Part shown: positions 8,406-16,515 of the stretch, piece by piece | Numbering within the stretch: the stretch's first letter is position 1 | How the letters are laid out: the number at the start of each line of letters is the position of its first letter | From: Lysobacterales bacterium | GTDB taxonomy: Bacteria > Pseudomonadota > Gammaproteobacteria > Xanthomonadales > Xanthomonadaceae | NCBI GenBank assembly: GCA_020442465.1 | Contig: JAGRJY010000157.1 | Coordinates: forward strand, 42,576 to 106,575 | DNA length: 64,000 nt | Direction of reading: 5' to 3' | Notes under the pieces: generated by a model | The model's database searches: none | Seen by the model: the letters and a program-made list of their open reading frames with translations, nothing else | Told to the model about the DNA's origin: nothing | Position numbers and translations under genes: made by a program

Positions 8406-11400
8406 TCAGGGCCAGCGTTGGAACGGCACGTCGGTGAGGCGCTGCAACGGCACCGGCCCGCGACGCCAAGCGCTCTCGTCTGCGGCGGACACATCCAACT
8501 GCATGTCGAGTCGACTTCGGATCGGATACTCGAGATGCAGCGTGCCGGCCGCTTCGGCTTGCGAAGGTTGGTAGTCGCAGGCTGGACAGCTGCCGCGGAA
8601 GCGCTCCATCGGGATCGACATCTCTGCCGACAGCGTGGCCTGTCCCAAGGCCCAGGTCGGCGCGCCTGCTGCGTCGTAGAAGAACACGACCGCTGCCAGC
8701 GCCTCGCCCTGGGTGGCGATGCTCAAGCCGTAGCCCAGTTCGTCACGATCGGCCCATGCGCCGGTGGCGTCGGGGTGCGCCGAGCGCGCGGCGAAGCGCA
8801 GATGCTGCAGCGCCCACTGCCCGGAAGCCTCACCGATCGACCAGGTGAATTGCCCCCGGGTCGGTGAATCGAACTCCAGCGCGACCGAACCGACCACTTC
8901 TGAACTGGCTGTTTCACCATCCCACCGGAACGCCAGCAGATCGGCCTGCCAGTCTTGCGTCATCGGCGCGACGGCCAGGTACCAGATCGGTGCACCGTCG
9001 TCGGCATAGGCGTACCACAGCATCGACAGCTGGCCGCCGGAGGTCTCGATGTCCATCCCACTGCCGGATCGCTCAGGGTCGAACCACAGCCCCGGTTGCG
9101 CGGTGAACGTCGACGAGTGGGCGTCATCGGGATCGGAACCCTGCGCCCGCTCATCGCCGTCGAGCACACCGTCGAGGTCGGCATCCAGCGCCAGGCGCTT
9201 GCCGTTCCCCCAAGGCGCACACAGGACCGTCCATGCCGACCCGCTGGCGTCTGCCGCGGCGCGTAGTGCCGCGAGATCCAACGGCGCCGCCGCGGCGCGA
9301 TCGCCGACGAACCGCTGGGTGTCGCGATCGAGCAGGAAGCCCTGGGGCGCCCCCGAGGCATCGACCCCGCGCACCACCAGATCGCACTCGGGAATCGGCT
9401 GGGTCAGCAGCGCACGCGCCTGCATCGAGGCCACGCGCGCATCGACGGCCGGCGCATCCGCGCGAGTCAGCAGGCTCGTCTGCCCCATCATCGGTGCGCT
9501 CTCGCTGGGGAAGGCGAGCAAGTACTGGCGCACCGCTTCGAGATCGCCGGTGGGCAGCGCGAATTCGGACAGGATGGCGGACGAGCTGGTCGCGCCGTTG
9601 TGGTTGTAGCCGAAGCCGCGAATCTGCTCGCCGACGAACGATTGCCCCGGCACGGCAGTGAACATGCCGACCTTCTGGTACTGGTCGCGGAAGTGCGGAA
9701 TCTTGAAGTCGGTCTCGCCGGGCTGGAGATTGAACGACATCAGCCCCTGGGTGCCGAAGATCCCCAGCGCGGGGCTGACCGGATGACACGAAGCGCAGAA
9801 TTCGACCGGCCGTCCAGGTCGCGCAAAGCCGGCGTCGAACAACGACTTGCCGTGCGCCTGGGTCGGGTTCAGCGAGTTGTCCAGACGCCGATTCGGGTTG
9901 GGCGGATAGCGCAGCTGCAGCGCGAACTCGGTGAACGCGTCCATCTCTGCCACGCTCAGTTCGCCGTTCCGGCCCATCAATCCGTCGAACGCTTCGTTGA
10001 ACTCCTTGAAGGCGGCCTGTTCGAGGGTTTCGTCGTCTCCGCGATGCGCGCCGGTGCGGTCGCCACGCCAGTGCATCGGTCCGTGCCGTTTCAGTCCACG
10101 CATGCTCTGGGTGAACATCGGCCCCTTCATCGGGTGAAACGTGAAGCTCAGCCGTGGCTCGCCGGCCACCAGCGGATGGTAGGGATTGACGCTCGGCTGG
10201 ACGGTGCCATCAGGGTCGCCCAGATCCCAGGCCAGGGCGTCGCCATCGCCGAACAGATGGCAGCTGGCGCAGGCCTCGTTGCCCTTGGCCGAACTCAGCT
10301 CGGCGTCGTACAGGAAGGGGCGACCGGCGCGCACCGACTCGGGCTCCGGGTTGTACTGCAGCACATGGTCGACCTCGACGCGCTGTTCGAGATCGATCGT
10401 CGACACGCCGTTGTCGAACCGCGTGGCAACGTAGGCGCGCGACCGTGCCGGATCGACCACCACACCGCCCGGCCCGCCGCCACTGAGCCGGATCTGCCGC
10501 AATGCTTCGGGTTGGTAGCTGCCATCGACCAGCGAATCGATGCCGATCACGGCCAGCTTGCTGGAACCGTACGCCGTCAATAGCAGCTGGTCGCCGGCAG
10601 GCGTGAATGCCATCGCCATCGGCTGCGCCAGGGTGAGCGCGCGCTCAGCGCCATCGTCGCCAGCCGACGAGAAATCCAGATGCGGATTGAGATCGACCGG
10701 CCGCACGCTGCCGTCCGCGCCCAACACGCTGATGCGGTGGTCGACCAGATGCCCACGCAGCGTCGCATGGCCGCGCAGACCTCGGCCGGCGAAGCGCATG
10801 GGATTGCGCGCTTCCGTATTGGTGACCAGCAGGTCGTTGCTTCCCGGGCGCACGGCCACGTTGAACAGCGAGGTGCCGACGCCGCGGAAACTGCGCAGCA
10901 ATTGCGGTGGAGAGACTGTCGCATCGATCTCGAACACGTCGCGATCGGGCAGATCGAAGCTGACCCGGCTGCGCCAGTCGCGGCCCGTCTCGTCGCGCCA
11001 GGCACCGCTGTCGTCGCGCTGCACGATCAGCCCGGTATCGGGCTGCGCCACGCCATCGGCCGAGTCGGTGGGCGGCGGCTTGGGAAACTGCGCCGGCGGC
11101 AAGGTCGTGGTGCGATTGCCGGATCGAAACACCGCGGCATACACGCGACTGCCGTCCGCGTTCGTCGCCAGGGCACGCGGCGTATCGCCGAACAGCGTGA
11201 GGATCGTGACCGGCTGCGGCACAGCCACCTGTTCCACTGCCAGAGCGTCGAACACCCACACGTCGGCGCGACCGACACCCGCGGTCGTGAGCTGTGGGTC
11301 GCCGGGAAAAGCCTGACCACGGTGCGCCACGGTCACGAAGACATGGCGGAAGTCGGGCCCCGCAAACACGATGTCGCGCGGCTCATCGCCGAGCGGGATC

Positions 11401-11846
11401 GTCTGAACCGTGCGCGGCGGCGTTTGATCCAGAGCTACGATGCTCAGGCTGTCGGAAAGATGGTTCACCACCCAGGCTCGCGTGGCGTCCCGGTTCAGCG
11501 CCACGGCCACCGGTTCGAGGCCGACCGGCGCGCTGCCGAGCGGGCTCAATCCCTGGTCGGTCACTGCGAAAGCATCGAGCCGTGCGGCCGGCGTGTTGAC
11601 CGCGTACAGGCGTTGACCATCAGCGGTGATCGCCAGCGGTCGCACCGGTGCACTTTCGAACAGGCTGTAGTCTTCGGCGGCGGACGCCGCCTCCGTGCGC
11701 TTGCCGGTGGCTGGCGACGTGGTCCGGGGAGTGATCGCGAACCGTCCATGCCCTTGCGCGGCAGGACAGGCCAGCGCGGCACACAGCAGCGCAGCCAGCG
11801 GACATGCATGGCGTGGACCCGAAGCGTGCACGTCGACCTTCCCCAT
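8406..11846 (-). CDS. Large periplasmic beta-propeller / dihaem cytochrome protein
   Basis: The 1146-residue product has a signal peptide (hydrophobic residues about 16-32). Residues about 55-510 form a YVTN-type beta-propeller, with recurring blades such as PLAITADGQRLYAVN and EPRDIVFAGPDFRHVFVT. Two CASCH haem c attachment sites follow at 526-530 and 684-688 in a region like the dihaem cytochrome c peroxidase superfamily (NPNRRLDNSLNPTQAHGKSLF). The last 230 residues hold two copies of a beta-rich module (PGLWFDPERSGSGMDIET and ATGAWADRDELGYGLSIA), each with a Trp-Tyr or Ala-Phe-Phe-Tyr core. It is probably an exported electron-transfer or oxidase enzyme; the substrate cannot be told. It is far longer than single-domain family members, and no partner genes are adjacent. 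Confidence 0.85.
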   Translation of the reverse strand: MGKVDVHASGPRHACPLAALLCAALACPAAQGHGRFAITPRTTSPATGKRTEAASAAEDYSLFESAPVRPLAITADGQRLYAVNTPAARLDAFAVTDQGLSPLGSAPVGLEPVAVALNRDATRAWVVNHLSDSLSIVALDQTPPRTVQTIPLGDEPRDIVFAGPDFRHVFVTVAHRGQAFPGDPQLTTAGVGRADVWVFDALAVEQVAVPQPVTILTLFGDTPRALATNADGSRVYAAVFRSGNRTTTLPPAQFPKPPPTDSADGVAQPDTGLIVQRDDSGAWRDETGRDWRSRVSFDLPDRDVFEIDATVSPPQLLRSFRGVGTSLFNVAVRPGSNDLLVTNTEARNPMRFAGRGLRGHATLRGHLVDHRISVLGADGSVRPVDLNPHLDFSSAGDDGAERALTLAQPMAMAFTPAGDQLLLTAYGSSKLAVIGIDSLVDGSYQPEALRQIRLSGGGPGGVVVDPARSRAYVATRFDNGVSTIDLEQRVEVDHVLQYNPEPESVRAGRPFLYDAELSSAKGNEACASCHLFGDGDALAWDLGDPDGTVQPSVNPYHPLVAGEPRLSFTFHPMKGPMFTQSMRGLKRHGPMHWRGDRTGAHRGDDETLEQAAFKEFNEAFDGLMGRNGELSVAEMDAFTEFALQLRYPPNPNRRLDNSLNPTQAHGKSLFDAGFARPGRPVEFCASCHPVSPALGIFGTQGLMSFNLQPGETDFKIPHFRDQYQKVGMFTAVPGQSFVGEQIRGFGYNHNGATSSSAILSEFALPTGDLEAVRQYLLAFPSESAPMMGQTSLLTRADAPAVDARVASMQARALLTQPIPECDLVVRGVDASGAPQGFLLDRDTQRFVGDRAAAAPLDLAALRAAADASGSAWTVLCAPWGNGKRLALDADLDGVLDGDERAQGSDPDDAHSSTFTAQPGLWFDPERSGSGMDIETSGGQLSMLWYAYADDGAPIWYLAVAPMTQDWQADLLAFRWDGETASSEVVGSVALEFDSPTRGQFTWSIGEASGQWALQHLRFAARSAHPDATGAWADRDELGYGLSIATQGEALAAVVFFYDAAGAPTWALGQATLSAEMSIPMERFRGSCPACDYQPSQAEAAGTLHLEYPIRSRLDMQLDVSAADESAWRRGPVPLQRLTDVPFQRWP

Positions 11847-12249
11847 CAGCCGCAGCAGGCTAGCGCCGCAAGGCCGGAGTGCCCAGTGCCAATCGACACA
11901 GCCTGCGCGCCTCCCTGCGCGCCTCGACGCGACGCGTGTGCCGGGGCGGCGAGACCCGCAAAGCGCGCCGCGATTGCGTGCGCGCTCGTGGTGGCGCGGT
12001 GTCGAACGGGATGGCGCGAACGCGTGACCGGCCAGCGAGCGCCACGGGCATGATCGCCCGCATGCCGGGGCCGTGACAGCGCGGATGAGATGGCGCTACC
12101 GGACACTCATTCCGAATGGCCCGCCCTGCTGCGTAGCGCACCCAGCCGCCCGGCCCGTGCCGCAACGCGCAGCGACCGCCACCTTCAGGTGACGGTCGCC
12201 TCGGGGTGGAACGCCAGGTTCAGAAGCGCTGGGGTCGGGAGCGCTGAGA
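11847..12249. other. Intergenic region without visible gene
   Basis: About 400 bases separate two minus-strand genes. I find no supported ORF, RNA gene, palindrome or terminator. It should hold the promoter of the cytochrome-propeller gene, but no confident hexamers are visible. Confidence 0.5.
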
Positions 12250-12780
12250 TCAGTACAGCGGGCGCAGCCGACGGCCGTCGATCACCACCCGGTCGCCCAC
12301 GTTGAGGCCGAGGCTGTCGCGCTGGGTCACCTGCGCCCAGTTGCCGTTGTCCATGCGCACTTCGAATCGATACGCGCGCTCGGCGTCGCGGCGGTTCTTC
12401 TCGACGTTGTTGCCGATCACGCCGCCGGCGACGGCGCCGGCCGCGGTGGCCGCCTTGCGGCCGTTACCGGAACCGACCTGGTTACCGATCGCGCCACCGA
12501 TGATCGCGCCGAGCACGGCGCCGGTGCCGGTATTGCGTTCGCTGACCCAGACCTGCTCGACGTCGCGCACGGTGCCGCAGCGGTCGCAGCGCTGCACCTG
12601 GCTGTATCCGTTGCCGTATCCGTTTCCGTTGCCGCCGTAGTAGCCGGGCTGGCTCGCGCAGGCGGCGAGTCCGAGACTCATGGCAGCGGCGAAGCCGATG
12701 CCCACTGCGCGCCGGGCCGAAGCGACGGCGGCTCGGGCGTTGCGGTTCGTAGTCGTATCGTGGTTGGTCGTACGGTTCAT
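12250..12780 (-). CDS. Glycine-zipper 2TM lipoprotein (SlyB/PcP-like)
   Basis: The 176-residue product has a Thr/Asn-rich leader, a hydrophobic segment and a lipobox (LGLAAC, Cys near residue 40), so it is probably lipidated and anchored to the outer membrane. A Gly/Tyr/Asn-rich linker is followed by a CDRCG motif and then a glycine-zipper two-helix segment (AVLGAIIGGAIGNQVG and AAGAVAGGVIGNNVE), the hallmark of the glycine zipper 2TM domain. The C-terminus is a small beta domain (RFEVRMDNGNWAQV to DRVVIDGRRL). The start at 12780 has AAGGAG 7 bases upstream; the frame extends upstream without family character. A sigma-54-like motif lies about 120 bases upstream on the same strand. SlyB-like proteins are linked to envelope integrity; the precise role here is unknown. 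Confidence 0.88.
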   Translation of the reverse strand: MNRTTNHDTTTNRNARAAVASARRAVGIGFAAAMSLGLAACASQPGYYGGNGNGYGNGYSQVQRCDRCGTVRDVEQVWVSERNTGTGAVLGAIIGGAIGNQVGSGNGRKAATAAGAVAGGVIGNNVEKNRRDAERAYRFEVRMDNGNWAQVTQRDSLGLNVGDRVVIDGRRLRPLY

Positions 12781-12896
12781 GATGTGCTCCTTGTGCGATT
12801 CGGCATCGCGGCTCCGGTCTGGCATCCGGCCGGCTGGCCGGATCGCGTGGTCCGATCCGCTCGGCGCCCTGCCCACTGCAGGTCGCCTTGCTTTCA

Positions 12897-12916
12897 TCAA
12901 TCAAGGAACGTGCCAA
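12897..12916 (-). promoter_or_regulatory. Candidate sigma-54-type promoter, copy 1
   Basis: Read on the minus strand the 20 bases are TTGGCACGTTCCTTGATTGA. The GG at 12914-12913 and the G at 12902 are separated by exactly 10 bases, as required for the -24/-12 elements of RpoN promoters (consensus TGGCAC-N5-TTGC). Only the -12 dinucleotide deviates, GA instead of GC. It lies about 117 bases upstream of the glycine-zipper lipoprotein start and points towards it. An identical 20-mer precedes a second gene at 14305. No sigma-54 activator gene is in the window. Confidence 0.45.
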
Positions 12917-13119
12917 CCCGGAAATGGCCCGGCCGCTGCCTTTCGGCCGTGCCAGGGTCGACGCGCCCGGGCTTCTTGCATGGGCGGACGGGCCGACTGC
13001 ACGATGACGAAGAGGCCTGATAGTCACCACGCACCGCTTCGTCCGTCCACGGCAGTAGACCGCGACAGCGCTGGCAGCCTTGACAGGCTGACAGGCCGCT
13101 GCCGATTCGAGGAACCCGC

Positions 13120-13860
13120 ATGTTCTGGCTGATGCCCTGGGATGCCCATCACGCGACTCGCCACCGACCGTGGGCGACGTGGGGACTGATCGCGATCAAC
13201 GTGCTCGTGTTCGCGTGGATGCTGAGCCTGCCCGGCGCCGAGATCGAACGCTGGTTCCTCGACTATGGCCTGATCGCCGCCGAGCCGCAGTGGCATCAGT
13301 TCGCCACCGCCAACTTCCTGCATGCGGGCGTGGCCCACCTGTTCTTCAACATGCTGTTCCTGTTCGTGATCGGCGACAACATCGAGGACGTGCTCGGCCC
13401 GGCCGGCATGCTGATGCTGTATTTCGCCGGCGGTCTGGCCGGCGACGCCCTGTACGTGCATGCCAATCCGGACACGCTGGTGCCCTCGGTGGGCGCATCG
13501 GGCTGCATTGCCACCCTGGCCGGCGCCTACGCGGTGATGTTCCTGCGCCGCACCCTGGACCTGAAAGTGATGTTCCTGGTCATCCCGATCATGAGCTTTC
13601 ACCTGCGGGCGATCTGGGTGTTGCTGCTGTGGTTCGGCGCCGACGTCTACCTGACCCTGGTCGGGCACGGGGCCTTGCCGGAAGAGACCGGGGTGAACTT
13701 CGTCGCCCACGGCGCGGGCTTTGCAGTGGGCCTGTTCGTCGGCATGGCAGCGCAAATCTACGGCGCCATGCGCCGGTTCGAGCGACTCGAGGCCGGCCAT
13801 GCCTGGTTCGGCTACTGGCCGGCCTCGCTGGTTCTTCCCCGCCATCGTCGTCGCCGCTGA
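13120..13860 (+). CDS. Rhomboid family intramembrane serine protease
   Basis: The 246-residue integral membrane protein has six or more hydrophobic segments. The rhomboid signature is clear: HAGVAHLFFN (His68, His73, Asn77) in the second helix, the catalytic serine in GASGC (Ser127), and the catalytic histidine in FVAHGAGF (His197), giving the Ser-His dyad. The N-terminal MFWLMPWD and the C-terminal basic tail are cytoplasmic or peripheral. Rhomboids cleave within transmembrane helices of other membrane proteins; the substrate is unknown. A GAGGA ribosome binding site precedes the ATG. It is divergent from the glycine-zipper lipoprotein (339-base shared upstream region) and convergent with the small gene at 13932. 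Confidence 0.94.
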   Translation: MFWLMPWDAHHATRHRPWATWGLIAINVLVFAWMLSLPGAEIERWFLDYGLIAAEPQWHQFATANFLHAGVAHLFFNMLFLFVIGDNIEDVLGPAGMLMLYFAGGLAGDALYVHANPDTLVPSVGASGCIATLAGAYAVMFLRRTLDLKVMFLVIPIMSFHLRAIWVLLLWFGADVYLTLVGHGALPEETGVNFVAHGAGFAVGLFVGMAAQIYGAMRRFERLEAGHAWFGYWPASLVLPRHRRRR

Positions 13861-13931
13861 GCCGCAGTACCTGCGACCCGGCCGCAGTCCTGCGTGCTGC
13901 CGGTCGCGACGACCTCGGGGCCGGCGTGGAA

Positions 13932-14192
13932 TCAGGCCGCAAACTGCGCGTGCGGACGCATGCGCAACGACGACATGTGCTGCCCGCGGTAGCACGCGGT
14001 GCGGTAGAAGCGGCCACTGCGGTTCTGTACGAAGACTTCCACGTTGGCGCGCGCGTCTTCCGCCTCGCTCGACGCCATGAAGCAGGCAGCGCGTACCGCT
14101 TGTTCGGGGCGGTCATGCAGACCACGCGACTGGCTCTCACGCAAGACCATGTAGCGACCCTGCACCGCAATGACGTAGTAGTTGGTGTTCAT
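13932..14192 (-). CDS. Small hypothetical protein, DUF2188-like
   Basis: The 86-residue protein starts MNTNYYVIAVQGRYMVLRES and runs through an Arg/Ala-rich middle to VEVFVQNRSGRFYRTACY. The pattern of a short strand, a helix carrying AVRAACFMASSEA, and a second strand with VFVQNRSGRF resembles DUF2188-type small proteins, but the match is by eye only. It has no signal peptide or membrane segment. The start at 14192 is supported by a GGAG 9 bases upstream; the open frame upstream is not convincing. A sigma-54-like 20-mer identical to one upstream of the glycine-zipper gene lies about 113 bases before the start. The function is unknown; a shared regulon with the lipoprotein gene is inference from that motif. 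Confidence 0.72.
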   Translation of the reverse strand: MNTNYYVIAVQGRYMVLRESQSRGLHDRPEQAVRAACFMASSEAEDARANVEVFVQNRSGRFYRTACYRGQHMSSLRMRPHAQFAA

Positions 14193-14304
14193 GGCGCAAC
14201 TCCGCAGGTAGGCAACGGTGGCGTCGGTGAGATGCCGCTGCGTCGATCCATGTCGACGTCCGGGCGGCCACCCGACGGGGCGTGCATGCACGTCCCGTCC
14301 TGGG

Positions 14305-14324
14305 TCAATCAAGGAACGTGCCAA
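14305..14324 (-). promoter_or_regulatory. Candidate sigma-54-type promoter, copy 2
   Basis: This is the same 20 bases as at 12897 (minus strand TTGGCACGTTCCTTGATTGA) with GG at 14322-14321 and G at 14310, spaced by 10 bases. It lies about 113 bases upstream of the small gene starting at 14192, almost the same distance as copy 1 from its gene. Flanking bases differ, so the conservation is limited to the motif itself. Confidence 0.45.
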
Positions 14325-14444
14325 TCGCCAAACGTGCTGGGGACTCACTTGCGCCCCGCATCCGCCGCCCCGCGCGCCGCAACCTGCACGGCACAGCGGG
14401 CGAGTTGCACGATCTCGCCCGACGAGAGACCCCGCTGAGCGGAG

Positions 14445-15188
14445 TCAGGGAGTCGGCTCGCCCTGCAGCCGCTGCAGCGCGCCGCGCGCCTGCAGGTTGT
14501 CCGGTTCCAGCTCGAGCACGCGCTGGAAGGCGGCCTCGGCCTGCGGCCGGTCGCCGTGCTGCGCGAGCAGATTGCCCAGCACCATGTGCGGCCAGGCCAG
14601 GTCGGGGAATTGGGCGGCGGCGAAGCGCGCCACCGTCAGCGCACCGTCCATATCGCCGCCACGCGCCAGCTGGTCGGCCACGGTGGTGAGCGGCGGCACG
14701 CCGAAGTCGTAGGACGCGCGCCCGGCATAGCGCGACTTCAGCGCCAGGTAGTGCGACAGGGCCTCGTCGACGCCGCGTTCGGCGATCGCCTGACTGAGCA
14801 CCTGCTCGATGCGCATCGGTACCGCCACGCCGCGATGGCAGGTGACGCACTGCACCTCGACCTGTCGCGCCTCCGGAAAGCTCATCGCCGCCAGCGTCTC
14901 GGTGTTGAGTCGATCGACCATCCGCATCATTTCCCGGGCGACGACTTTCTCAGGCTTCTCGTCGGTCGCGAAGTCCATGTCGAGCAGGTTGTCGGGGCCG
15001 ACGTGACAGTGGTTGCAGCGCACGCCCAGCGCGCCGGCGAATTCGCGCATCACCGCCACCAGCTCACGCTTGCCGATGTCCGCGGGCAGCACCTTCAGGT
15101 TCTCGTAGTGGTCGGGAACCTGGGCCAGGCATGGCGCGGAAACCAGCGCCCCGAACAACAGCACGACAGACAACGGCGTTCGATTCAT
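14445..15188 (-). CDS. Reaction-centre-type dihaem cytochrome c with TPR tail
   Basis: The 247-residue product has a signal peptide (about 1-22) and then YENLKVLPADIGKRELVAVM, typical of the photosynthetic-reaction-centre cytochrome c subunit family, here in an organism with no other sign of photosynthesis. Two haem sites are visible, CNHCH at 58-62 and CVTCH at 114-118. The last 90 residues form a TPR-like helical repeat (AWPHMVLGNLLAQHGDRPQAEAAF). It is most likely a periplasmic electron carrier. The start at 15188 has a GGAG ribosome binding site 8 bases upstream. It is divergent from the plus-strand operon that begins at 15488. Confidence 0.88.
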   Translation of the reverse strand: MNRTPLSVVLLFGALVSAPCLAQVPDHYENLKVLPADIGKRELVAVMREFAGALGVRCNHCHVGPDNLLDMDFATDEKPEKVVAREMMRMVDRLNTETLAAMSFPEARQVEVQCVTCHRGVAVPMRIEQVLSQAIAERGVDEALSHYLALKSRYAGRASYDFGVPPLTTVADQLARGGDMDGALTVARFAAAQFPDLAWPHMVLGNLLAQHGDRPQAEAAFQRVLELEPDNLQARGALQRLQGEPTP

Positions 15189-15487
15189 CGGAGCGACTCC
15201 GCACGATGTGGGTCGAGTGTGGACCCGTCCGCCACAGCCGCCCTGTGCCGGCAGTCATGTCTGCCTCCTCCGCGGAACGTCGGCCATGTGCGCGGCGCAC
15301 TGCAGGCGCCGCGGCTGTGGGTGCTGCTCCGGCTGGCACCCGTCCCACAGGCACCGGTCACGTCGGCGCCGATCGTGGCGTCGCAGAGCCTGTCAACCGG
15401 ATTCGTCCTCGTGGCGTATTCCCTGTGAAGGCCAGGCAAGAAGCACTGGCCGGCACCACCCCGACACTGCAACAAGGAGTCATCACC

Positions 15488-15853
15488 ATGTGGGCATTGA
15501 TCAGCACCCTGGGCGTCCTGGCTGCCATCGCCATCGTCGCTGCCGGCGCCATCACCCTTTCAAACGCCTACCGGCAGCGCGCCGAGCGCGGCGGCCACAA
15601 GGGCATCCTCGAGTACCTCCGCGCCATTCCTGCCAGCGATCGCGACAAGCAGGAGGCCGTGGACCTGACCCTGCAGGGTGGCGTGGCCTGCCTGCTCGGC
15701 CTGCTGTTCCCGCCGCTGTTGCTGCTCGGCGCGATCCCCTTGTTCTACGGCCTGCGCAAGCTGCTCTACGCGTCGATGGGCCTGGGTCTGGTGGCTGACG
15801 ACACGACGCCGACGGCGAACCCGGTCGAAGACGAAACGCCGCCCAGCGAATGA
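15488..15853 (+). CDS. Small membrane protein in a sigma-factor operon
   Basis: The 121-residue product has two hydrophobic helices (about residues 3-24 and 63-88) flanking a charged cytoplasmic loop (RQRAERGGHKGILEYLRAIPASDRDKQ). I do not recognise the family. The ATG at 15488 is chosen over an upstream-open frame because AAGGAG sits 8 bases before it and the protein begins at once with a membrane helix. Its TGA overlaps the ATG of the ECF sigma factor (ATGA at 15850), so the two are translationally coupled, and the sigma gene is similarly coupled to the anti-sigma gene. This context suggests a membrane partner or target of that sigma system; the role is inference. Confidence 0.82.
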   Translation: MWALISTLGVLAAIAIVAAGAITLSNAYRQRAERGGHKGILEYLRAIPASDRDKQEAVDLTLQGGVACLLGLLFPPLLLLGAIPLFYGLRKLLYASMGLGLVADDTTPTANPVEDETPPSE

Positions 15854-16515
15854 ACCGGATACCGCAGCATGCAGCGGTCGCGGCGAGTGACGCGACCGCG
15901 GCGGCGGCGTCTTCTGCGGAGGACGACGACCGCCGCGCGGTCGAGTCCGTTCTGGCGGGCGACCCAGGGGCGTTTCGCGCCCTAGTTCGACGCCACCAGC
16001 AGCCGATTTTCGCGCTGGCGATGATGATGACGCGCGAGCGCCCCGCCGCCGAGGAGGTGGCCCAGGACGCCTTCCTCAACGCATTTCGCCATCTCGATCG
16101 CTATGACCGCCAGCGGCCGTTCTATCCGTGGCTGGCGACGATCGCGACACGTCTGGCGCAGACCTGGTTGCGCAGGCACGGCGCACACCTGGCACTGGCG
16201 GCACCGGGCACGAACGCGGATGGCACCGCGCTCATCGTCGATACCCAACCTTCGCCCACCGAGGTCGCGATGGCCGAGGAGCAGCAGCGCACGCTGTGGG
16301 GCCACGTGGCCGCACTCAGTTCCGGCGAACGGACCGCCGTGCAGCTGCACTACCGCCAGCAGTGCAGCGTGGACGAAGTCGCGCGCCAGATGGGCGTGGC
16401 ACCGGGCACGATCAAGACCCTGCTGTTCCGCGCCCGGCGCAAGCTGCGCGAGCGGCTGACTCGGGCAACCCATCCACCGCACGTCCCTGCATCCACCACG
16501 GAGTCTTCCCGATGA
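15850..16515 (+). CDS. ECF RNA polymerase sigma factor
   Basis: The 221-residue product has a disordered Ala-rich N-terminus of about 25 residues, then sigma region 2 (ALVRRHQQPIFALAMMMTRER, AEEVAQDAFLNAFRHLDRYD, FYPWLATIATRLAQTWLRR; about 40-115) and sigma region 4 with its helix-turn-helix (SSGERTAVQLHYRQQCSVDEVARQ and TIKTLLFRARRKLRERL; about 155-205). It lacks regions 1 and 3, as expected for extracytoplasmic-function sigma factors. Start and stop overlap neighbours by ATGA junctions on both sides, so the three genes are one coupled unit. It should be held inactive by the downstream anti-sigma factor. Autoregulation is typical, but I did not identify its promoter. Confidence 0.93.
   Translation: MNRIPQHAAVAASDATAAAASSAEDDDRRAVESVLAGDPGAFRALVRRHQQPIFALAMMMTRERPAAEEVAQDAFLNAFRHLDRYDRQRPFYPWLATIATRLAQTWLRRHGAHLALAAPGTNADGTALIVDTQPSPTEVAMAEEQQRTLWGHVAALSSGERTAVQLHYRQQCSVDEVARQMGVAPGTIKTLLFRARRKLRERLTRATHPPHVPASTTESSR

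Noticed and set aside
9600..10583. Plus-strand frame of 327 codons inside the cytochrome-propeller gene
   Set aside because: It is antisense to the haem motifs and propeller blades, with no domain or ribosome binding site.
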